NCBI GenBank assembly: GCA_023257495.1
Contig: JALRCC010000066.1
Span: 1 to 5,256, forward strand
Reading direction: 5' to 3'
From: Rugosibacter sp.
Lineage (GTDB): Bacteria > Pseudomonadota > Gammaproteobacteria > Burkholderiales > Rhodocyclaceae
Length of the DNA: 5,256 bases
This document shows, one piece after another, positions 1 through 3,721 of this stretch (position 1 is its first letter; each line of letters starts with the position of its first letter). The position numbers and the translations under genes are program-made. The notes under the pieces were generated by a model that saw only the letters and a program-made list of their open reading frames with translations, had not been told where the DNA came from and made no database searches.

Positions 1-380
1 CGCTCAACCCGATACCAGACGAAGAAGAGTGCAGCGAGCGCCACGGCGAACGCCGAGGTGCTGATGTAAAGGCTGACGCCCAGACCATCGGTTAGCAGAT
101 CGGTAATCTGGGTGCCCACAACGCTGACCAGCACGACCGTCAGCCAATAGATCCAGGGAGTGTAGCGGCGGGTGCGCAATTGCATGAACAAAGCGGCAGC
201 CAACAGAGCAGCCATGACGGTTCGAGTCACGCCTTGGCCCAAGCCTGCGTTGACAGCCAGGAAATCGGCTCCCGTCTCCCCCACGGTGGTGGACAGGATC
301 TTGATGATCCAGAATGACAGCGCGACTTCCGGGACTTTGTTGAGCCAGCCTGTGGAGCTGCTCGTAGTCAATTTGTTCAT
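1..380 (-). CDS. COG4705-type multi-pass membrane protein (partial, C-terminus beyond left edge)
   Basis: This reading frame is open from an ATG at 380-378 to the left edge, so 126 complete codons are visible and the C-terminus is missing. The protein begins MNKLTTSSSTGW. Residues 15-41 carry a conserved-looking block with KVPEVALSFWIIKIL followed by TTVGETGADF, which I recognise as the hallmark of the uncharacterised membrane protein family COG4705. Hydrophobic stretches near residues 20-33, 52-67, 75-95 and 104-123 suggest four membrane segments in the visible half. Family members are roughly twice this length, so about half should lie outside the window. The start has no clear Shine-Dalgarno sequence and lies 69 bases after the PAP2 gene on the same strand, so translation may depend on co-transcription with it. 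The biochemical function is unknown to me. The PAP2 and PepSY neighbours suggest an inner-membrane role, possibly in cation or envelope stress, but that is inference. Confidence 0.85.
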   Translation of the reverse strand, partial: MNKLTTSSSTGWLNKVPEVALSFWIIKILSTTVGETGADFLAVNAGLGQGVTRTVMAALLAAALFMQLRTRRYTPWIYWLTVVLVSVVGTQITDLLTDGLGVSLYISTSAFAVALAALFFVWYRVE

Positions 381-415
381 GATGTTTTTCAGTCGAAATA
401 AATGAGATGGTTCGC

Positions 416-433
416 AGTCTGGTCGGGCAGACT
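416..433 (-). other. Intercistronic hairpin between PAP2 and COG4705 genes
   Basis: A perfect inverted repeat has 6-bp arms, AGTCTG at 416-421 and CAGACT at 428-433, around a 6-base loop. It lies in the 69-base gap between the PAP2 stop codon and the start of the downstream membrane protein gene. No run of T follows it on either strand, so it is not a standard intrinsic terminator. It could be an RNA processing or stability element, or chance, since a 6-bp stem is weak evidence by itself. Confidence 0.35.
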
Positions 434-449
434 TAGCTAATCCATAGGC

Positions 450-1046
450 TCACTCGCGCACCCATCCTCTTTTGATGAGTCTGCGGAAAACAACGCCATG
501 AAGTCGGTTGATGACGCTATAGGCGGATGGCAGGTATAAGTTCGCTTCGCGAAACGCCAACCAAGCGCTGAGTGCAGCCACCAGCGCGGCACCGACCATG
601 TCGAGCGGGAAATGCACGCCGAGATAAATACGCGCCCATGCAACCGGCAGTCCAAGTAAAGCCAGCATCACTCCAGCCATGCGTAGCCGTTGATGCATCA
701 GGAAGCTGAAGGCAACTGCCCACAGAAGGGTTAAATGGTCACTCGGAAATGAAGAATCGGCCGCATGGAAAATAAATGTGTGTCCCAGACCTATCATGAA
801 GGGACGGGGATGCTGCCAGATCAAACTGATGATCTGATTGATGAGCAGTCCTGCCAGACCAGATGCGGTCGCTTCGAGAAATACCTTGCGGGTCTGCTCA
901 CCGCTACGCAGCCAGCCGATACCTATCAGTGCCGGAAGCATCCAAATAGCGTATTCGGCTAGAAGCGTGGCAACGGTCAGCAGTGTCGCACTCGGATGTC
1001 CCGTTGCATTCAGCCAGAGAAAAAGTGTTTGATTGAAATCATTCAT
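450..1046 (-). CDS. PAP2-family phosphatase, undecaprenyl-diphosphatase (BcrC/YbjG-like)
   Basis: This is a 198-residue membrane phosphatase of the PAP2 superfamily, a normal length for the BcrC/YbjG group. The three PAP2 signature motifs are in order: HPRPF at 79-83 (the usual upstream Lys of motif 1 is not obvious), SFPSDH at 99-104, and ARIYLGVHFPLD at 138-149. By family knowledge, His145 is the nucleophile, His104 the acid, and Arg81/Arg139 bind phosphate. PSDH in place of PSGH is usual in BcrC/YbjG proteins, which dephosphorylate undecaprenyl diphosphate to recycle the lipid carrier for peptidoglycan and other envelope polymers. Hydrophobic segments near 22-46, 55-76, 104-118, 121-137 and 148-165 fit an inner-membrane protein with the active site on the periplasmic side. 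The ATG at 1046-1044 has no convincing Shine-Dalgarno. The gene starts 53 bases after the PepSY stop and precedes the COG4705 gene. Its substrate could instead be another lipid phosphate such as phosphatidylglycerophosphate. Confidence 0.9.
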   Translation of the reverse strand: MNDFNQTLFLWLNATGHPSATLLTVATLLAEYAIWMLPALIGIGWLRSGEQTRKVFLEATASGLAGLLINQIISLIWQHPRPFMIGLGHTFIFHAADSSFPSDHLTLLWAVAFSFLMHQRLRMAGVMLALLGLPVAWARIYLGVHFPLDMVGAALVAALSAWLAFREANLYLPSAYSVINRLHGVVFRRLIKRGWVRE

Positions 1047-1060
1047 GGGGAATTCGATTA

Positions 1061-1087
1061 CCGGATCACTCCATTGGAGTGATCCGG
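1061..1087. repeat. 27-bp perfect inverted repeat between PepSY and PAP2 genes
   Basis: The arms at 1061-1073 (CCGGATCACTCCA) and 1075-1087 are exact reverse complements around a single base at 1074. As RNA this would form a 12-bp stem with a 3-base loop. It fills half of the 53-base gap between the PepSY stop codon and the PAP2 start, ending 15 bases before that start. No T-run follows on either strand, so a classic intrinsic terminator is not supported. Plausible roles are a leaky terminator or 3'-end stabiliser that lowers PAP2 expression relative to PepSY, an RNase processing site, or a dispersed repeat element. Confidence 0.75.
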
Positions 1088-1099
1088 CCTTGCGAACAG

Positions 1100-1435
1100 T
1101 TAGTCTTGTTTGTCGTGGTCGTCGTCGTGATCCGCCTTGTCCTCGGCAGACGAGATGACCGTGCCCTTGGTAGCATCGACCCGGACATCGAAAACCTTGG
1201 CTCCATTGACGACTTCCACGTCATAGACCCAGCCCTGCTTCGAGTTTTCGTATTCGGCGCGTGACGCCTTGCCGCTGACGTGTTGCTCGGCAACGGTCAC
1301 CGCCTGGGTGAGCGGGATCTTTGCTTTGCGGATCGCCAGGGCATCGTTTTCCATGCCGCCCTTAGCGGCGTAGGCGACAGCGCCGGTTGCAGTAATGGCG
1401 ATGGCCAGCAAGGATAGTTTGGTGTAGCGGTACAT
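1100..1435 (-). CDS. Secreted PepSY-domain protein with Asp/His-rich tail
   Basis: The chosen start, ATG at 1435-1433, gives 111 residues. It has a good Shine-Dalgarno (GGAGAAG at 1446-1440) and places a signal peptide exactly at the N-terminus: MYRYTK, then a hydrophobic core to about residue 20, with AYA|A as the likely cleavage site after residue 23. An ATG 11 codons upstream (1468) has no such support and would bury the signal peptide. Residues from about 35 to 96 match a single PepSY domain (AVTVAEQHVSGKASRAEYE, then GWVYDVEVVNG and VFDVRVDATKGTVIS). The tail from residue 98 is highly acidic with two histidines (DKADHDDDHDKQD) and could bind divalent metal. Small periplasmic PepSY proteins are often controlled by two-component systems that respond to cations or envelope stress. 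They have no known enzymatic activity. The gene is first in an apparent operon with the PAP2 and COG4705 genes. Confidence 0.88.
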   Translation of the reverse strand: MYRYTKLSLLAIAITATGAVAYAAKGGMENDALAIRKAKIPLTQAVTVAEQHVSGKASRAEYENSKQGWVYDVEVVNGAKVFDVRVDATKGTVISSAEDKADHDDDHDKQD

Positions 1436-1439
1436 GGCA

Positions 1440-1446
1440 CTTCTCC
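1440..1446 (-). promoter_or_regulatory. Shine-Dalgarno of the PepSY gene
   Basis: GGAGAAG on the minus strand ends four bases before the ATG at 1435, with the GGAG core seven bases from it. It decides the start in favour of the 111-residue protein over the 122-residue one. Confidence 0.8.
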
Positions 1447-1451
1447 AGAAG

Positions 1452-1469
1452 CGTGCAGGGATTTGCACG
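1452..1469 (-). other. Small hairpin in the PepSY 5' leader
   Basis: CGTGCA at 1452-1457 and TGCACG at 1464-1469 form a perfect 6-bp stem with a 6-base loop. It lies five bases upstream of the PepSY Shine-Dalgarno. If the candidate promoter at 1476-1503 is right, the hairpin would sit at the very 5' end of the mRNA, where such structures commonly protect transcripts. The function is inferred. Confidence 0.4.
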
Positions 1470-1475
1470 ATAGAG

Positions 1476-1503
1476 AAGTTACGAGAGAAAACTTAGCTGT
1501 CAC
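1476..1503 (-). promoter_or_regulatory. Candidate promoter of the PepSY-PAP2-COG4705 operon
   Basis: On the minus strand, GTGACA (1503-1498, five of six matches to the -35 consensus) is separated by 16 bases from TAACTT (1481-1476, a poor -10). The weak -10 would fit an activated promoter. The same stretch holds an imperfect direct repeat: TAAGTTTTCTCT at 1495-1484 and TAACTTCTCT at 1481-1472. Paired sites like this are a form that response regulators can bind. No regulator gene is in the window. The rest of the gap, 1504-1576, shows only a minor 5-bp inverted repeat (1507-1511 with 1517-1521). Confidence 0.25.
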
Positions 1504-1576
1504 TGAGTCGGATGGACCGACCACATCAACACCGACTGGCGCTTGTGCGCTGTGACGTACTTGGCAGCCTCTGTCT

Positions 1577-1592
1577 GGCTAGCAGGCTAGCA
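1577..1592. repeat. Tandem duplicate of GGCTAGCA
   Basis: The 8-bp unit GGCTAGCA occurs twice head to tail, at 1577-1584 and 1585-1592. The second copy is also the outer part of the left arm of the adjoining hairpin, whose right arm contains the inverse TGCTAGCC (1611-1618). The duplication may have arisen by slippage, or the third copy may allow an alternative pairing. Confidence 0.6.
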
Positions 1593-1618
1593 CCGGGTGT
1601 TTTTACCCGTTGCTAGCC
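1585..1618 (-). terminator. lysC: Hairpin downstream of lysC, probable terminator without a U-tail
   Basis: Arms at 1585-1598 and 1605-1618 pair over 14 positions with one mismatch (1593 with 1610) around a 6-base loop. The structure lies about 37 bases beyond the lysC stop codon and is the strongest hairpin between lysC and the PepSY gene. No T-run follows on the minus strand. The only run of T (1600-1604, plus strand) is in the loop. It is therefore more likely a 3'-end stabiliser or part of a factor-dependent terminator than a classic intrinsic one. Confidence 0.45.
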
Positions 1619-1654
1619 ATCGCTAACTCACGCCATGCAGCGATGATGCAACAG

Positions 1655-2896
1655 TTAGACAGTCGCCTGATCCAGATCAAATGCACGGTGCAAAGCGCGT
1701 ACAGCCAATTCAAGATACTTTTCATCCACGACCACTGAAATCTTGATCTCGGAAGTGGAAATCATCTGAATGTTGATGCCTTCTTCAGCCAATGTGCGGA
1801 ACATTTTACTGGCGACACCGGGGTGAGAGCGCATGCCGACGCCCACTGCGGACACTTTGCAAATCTTGTTGTCCCCATCAATTTTCAGCGCGCCAACGTG
1901 GGGTTTTATTTGATCCTCCAACATTTTTTTTGCTCGCGCATATTCACTGCGATTGACGGTGAATGAAAAGTCCGTTGAGCCATCATGGCCCACGTTCTGA
2001 ATAATCATATCGACATCAATATTGGCCTCGGCAATCGGACCCAGGATTTGGTAAGCAATGCCGGGGCGGTCAGGCACACCTGATACGGTCAGCTTCGCTT
2101 CGTCGCGGTTAAACGCAATGCCTGAAATAATGGGTTGTTCCATAGTAGTATTTTCCTCAAAAGTGATCAGTGTGCCAGCGGTTTCCTTACCTTCTTCTTC
2201 CAGGCTGGAGAGCACACGCAGTTTGACTTTATATTTTCCGGCAAATTCAACTGAGCGAATTTGCAGCACCTTGGAACCCAGGCTGGCCATTTCCAGCATT
2301 TCTTCGAAGGTGATTTGATCAAGCTTTCTGGCCGCAGGCACAATGCGTGGATCGGTCGTGTACACGCCATCCACATCGGTATATATCTGGCATTCTTCGG
2401 CCTGCAGGGCCGCCGCCAAAGCGACGCCGGAAGTATCCGAACCACCCCGCCCCAGCGTCGTGATATTGCCGCTCGCATCGACCCCTTGAAAACCGGCAAC
2501 AATCACCACGGTGTCGTTATTTAGATCCTGCCGAATGTTGTTGTCATCAATATTCAGGATGCGCGCCTTGGAAAAGGCACTGTCTGTCAAAACCTTGACC
2601 TGGCCGCCGGTATAGCTTTTGGCTTTCAGGCCAAGATCACGTAGCGCCATCGCCAATAACGCGATACTGACTTGCTCGCCGGTGGCAAGCATCGTATCCA
2701 TTTCGCGCAGATCGGGCTGGGGGGACACCTCATGTGCCAGAGCCACCAACCGGTTGGTTTCGCCACTCATCGCAGAGACCACGACGACAATCTGGTGCCC
2801 CTGCGCTTTCCAGCGAGAGACGCGTTTAGCTACATTGCGAATACGCTCAGGTGAGCCCATCGAGGTGCCACCATATTTCTGAACAATTAACGCCAT
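1655..2896 (-). CDS. lysC: Aspartate kinase (aspartokinase), lysC/ask type
   Basis: This enzyme phosphorylates L-aspartate with ATP, the first committed step towards lysine (and diaminopimelate), threonine and methionine. The start at ATG 2896-2894 gives 413 residues, beginning MALIVQKYGGTSMG, which is the canonical N-terminus of stand-alone aspartokinases. A longer frame begins at 2968 but would add 24 unconserved residues from upstream of the likely promoter. Visible motifs are KYGGTSMG at 7-14, ATGEQVS around Glu74, GRGGSDTSG at 149-157 and TDVDGVYTTDP at 173-183, which together make the kinase fold. Two ACT domains follow at about 263-340 and 345-413 (including GINIQMISTSEIKISVVV), which bind the feedback inhibitors lysine and/or threonine. 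No homoserine dehydrogenase domain is fused. An internal Met252 with its own ribosome binding site may give a beta subunit. The gene is divergent from tag. Its leader is too short for a lysine riboswitch. Confidence 0.97.
   Translation of the reverse strand: MALIVQKYGGTSMGSPERIRNVAKRVSRWKAQGHQIVVVVSAMSGETNRLVALAHEVSPQPDLREMDTMLATGEQVSIALLAMALRDLGLKAKSYTGGQVKVLTDSAFSKARILNIDDNNIRQDLNNDTVVIVAGFQGVDASGNITTLGRGGSDTSGVALAAALQAEECQIYTDVDGVYTTDPRIVPAARKLDQITFEEMLEMASLGSKVLQIRSVEFAGKYKVKLRVLSSLEEEGKETAGTLITFEENTTMEQPIISGIAFNRDEAKLTVSGVPDRPGIAYQILGPIAEANIDVDMIIQNVGHDGSTDFSFTVNRSEYARAKKMLEDQIKPHVGALKIDGDNKICKVSAVGVGMRSHPGVASKMFRTLAEEGINIQMISTSEIKISVVVDEKYLELAVRALHRAFDLDQATV
2141..2158 (-). promoter_or_regulatory. 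lysC: Internal ribosome binding site and start for a LysC beta subunit
   Basis: On the minus strand GAGGAAAA (2158-2151) stands seven bases before an in-frame ATG at 2143-2141, codon 252 of lysC. Translation from it would give a 162-residue protein (1655-2143) made almost entirely of the two ACT domains, starting MEQPIISGIAFNRDEAK. The position matches the beta-subunit start known in Bacillus subtilis LysC and Corynebacterium glutamicum aspartokinase. This site is stronger than the Shine-Dalgarno in front of the full-length start. Use in vivo is inferred. Confidence 0.6.
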
Positions 2897-2925
2897 TGCT
2901 GTTTCTTTATACGAAAAAAAGGGTA

Positions 2926-2953
2926 ATTTTACCTGATACCCTGTTGATGTCAT
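2926..2953 (-). promoter_or_regulatory. lysC: lysC promoter (sigma70 type)
   Basis: On the minus strand ATGACA (2953-2948) and TAAAAT (2931-2926) each match the -35 and -10 consensus at five of six positions, with a 16-base spacer. Transcription would start near 2919, giving a leader of about 23 bases before ATG 2896. This supports the short lysC start, because the longer frame begins upstream of the promoter. The -35 box is part of the palindrome at 2946-2962. Confidence 0.6.
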
Positions 2954-2962
2954 GATGACATC
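2946..2962. promoter_or_regulatory. 17-bp palindrome, candidate operator between lysC and tag
   Basis: GATGTCAT at 2946-2953 and ATGACATC at 2955-2962 are perfect reverse complements around one central base. The palindrome covers the -35 box of the lysC promoter and lies where a -35 region of the divergent tag promoter would be. Its size and symmetry fit the binding site of a dimeric transcription factor. I do not recognise it as the site of a named regulator. Confidence 0.5.
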
Positions 2963-2972
2963 GTGCAACTTT

Positions 2973-2978
2973 TACAAT
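2973..2978 (+). promoter_or_regulatory. tag: Possible -10 box for tag
   Basis: TACAAT matches the -10 consensus at five of six positions and lies 51 bases upstream of the tag start. No good -35 box is found at the right distance; the bases there (about 2950-2955) fall inside the palindrome at 2946-2962. Such a promoter would be weak or activator-dependent. Confidence 0.3.
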
Positions 2979-3029
2979 CGCTCGACTTTATCAAGCGAAA
3001 ACCCACAATTTCCATACGCGGAGCACGCA

Positions 3030-3647
3030 ATGAACCGAATACAACAACCCACACCCCCACAACATGATCCTCTTTGTCCTCTTTGTCCTCGTTGTCCTTG
3101 GTGTGGCAGCGATCCGCTTTACACGGCTTACCACGATACCGAATGGGGTGTGCCCTGCCATGATGAGCGCACACTATTTGAATTTCTGCTGTTAGAGGGT
3201 GCGCAAGCAGGTTTGTCGTGGATCACGATTTTGCGTAAACGTGAAAATTATCGCCGCGCATTTAACGACTTCGATGTAGAAAAAATCGCCCGCTATGACG
3301 AAAAAGATGTCGCCCGCTTGCTGGCCGATGCAGGCATCGTGCGCAACCGGTTGAAGATTGCTGCCAGCATTACCAATGCGCGCGCCACGCTACAGCTTTA
3401 CGAGCGGGGCGGTACACTGGATCAGCTGCTATGGCAATTCGTCGATGGTCGCCCGCGCATCAATCACTGGCGCACGATGGCAGAAGTACCTGCGATCACA
3501 CCTGAAGCAGAGGCCCTATCAAAAGAGCTCAAGCAGCGCGGCTTCCGTTTCATTGGCCCGACAGTCATGTACGCCCATATGCAGGCCACCGGCATGGTCA
3601 ATGATCACCTTGTTGCGTGCCGACGCCATGCCGAGCTGAATCACTGA
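3030..3647 (+). CDS. tag: DNA-3-methyladenine glycosylase I
   Basis: Tag removes 3-methyladenine from alkylated DNA and starts base excision repair in the cytoplasm. The ATG at 3030 has GGAG six bases upstream and gives 205 residues; an upstream frame from 2952 would include the promoter region and is not conserved-looking. The glycosylase body aligns well with E. coli Tag (187 residues): DPLYTAYHDTEWGVP at 28-42, LEGAQAGLSWITILRKRENY at 55-74, then DAGIVRNRLKI, and GFRFIGPTVMYAHMQATGMVN near the C-terminus. The family's zinc ligands correspond to Cys22, His35, His193 and Cys197, and all are present. Glu56, Tyr34 and Trp64 match the E. coli base-pocket residues Glu38, Tyr16 and Trp46. The odd feature is the N-terminal extension of about 18 residues, which contains a Pro-x-Cys repeat that runs into the zinc ligand. 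The gene stands alone, divergent from lysC and convergent with clpB. Confidence 0.96.
   Translation: MNRIQQPTPPQHDPLCPLCPRCPWCGSDPLYTAYHDTEWGVPCHDERTLFEFLLLEGAQAGLSWITILRKRENYRRAFNDFDVEKIARYDEKDVARLLADAGIVRNRLKIAASITNARATLQLYERGGTLDQLLWQFVDGRPRINHWRTMAEVPAITPEAEALSKELKQRGFRFIGPTVMYAHMQATGMVNDHLVACRRHAELNH
3069..3104 (+). repeat. tag: Four-copy 9-bp in-frame tandem repeat in tag
   Basis: The units are CCTCTTTGT (3069-3077), CCTCTTTGT (3078-3086), CCTCGTTGT (3087-3095) and CCTTGGTGT (3096-3104). Each encodes three residues: Pro-Leu-Cys, Pro-Leu-Cys, Pro-Arg-Cys and Pro-Trp-Cys (residues 14-25). The first two are identical, and the last two are increasingly diverged and hold the conserved Cys-x-Trp with the zinc ligand Cys22. 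This looks like recent 9-bp duplication of an ancestral conserved segment outward into the N-terminus. Any change in copy number would keep the reading frame. Confidence 0.9.
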
Positions 3648-3660
3648 ATCACTGAGTCAC
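3637..3660 (+). repeat. tag: Three-copy 8-bp tandem repeat over the tag stop codon
   Basis: TGAATCAC (3637-3644), TGAATCAC (3645-3652) and TGAGTCAC (3653-3660) stand head to tail. The stop codon of tag is the TGA of the second unit (3645-3647). The unit length is not a multiple of three, so gain or loss of a copy upstream of the stop would alter the last few residues of Tag. Confidence 0.8.
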
Positions 3661-3670
3661 GGAGTTCATT

Positions 3671-3717
3671 GGCGCTGGCAAGACACGATGTCACTCCGTC
3701 GCCGTCTTACCAGCGCC
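3671..3717. terminator. Hairpin between convergent tag and clpB, probable bidirectional terminator
   Basis: Arms at 3671-3684 and 3704-3717 pair over 14 positions around a 19-base loop. The only non-Watson-Crick position is 3679 with 3709, a G-U wobble in the minus-strand RNA and a C-A mismatch in the plus-strand RNA, so the structure fits the clpB transcript slightly better. It starts four bases after the clpB stop and 24 bases after the tag stop. Neither strand has a T-run after it. A second pairing, ACGGAGT (3659-3665) with ACTCCGT (3693-3699), reaches into the loop. Confidence 0.5.
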
Positions 3718-3721
3718 GACT

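Noticed and set aside
172..405. 77-codon plus-strand open frame near the left edge
   Set aside because: It is antisense to the COG4705 membrane protein, whose conserved sequence explains this stretch.
1436..1654. Possible tRNA or small RNA gene after lysC
   Set aside because: I looked for a cloverleaf with T-loop and anticodon features and found none. Only local hairpins are visible, and a small RNA cannot be supported from sequence alone.
2914..2941. Hairpin plus T7 on the minus strand just before lysC, resembling an intrinsic terminator or attenuator
   Set aside because: The possible stems are only 5 bp and AT-rich, and the element coincides with the lysC -10 box. A promoter explains it better, and the leader is too short for a lysine riboswitch or leader peptide.
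2897..2968. N-terminal extension of LysC from an upstream ATG (24 extra residues)
   Set aside because: The extension is not part of the aspartokinase fold, lies over and upstream of the best -10/-35 pair, and the canonical MALIVQKYGGTSMG start follows it.
2952..3029. Longer Tag frame starting at 2952
   Set aside because: It would begin inside the palindrome and promoter region. The ATG at 3030 has GGAG at a good distance and sits closer to the conserved glycosylase body.
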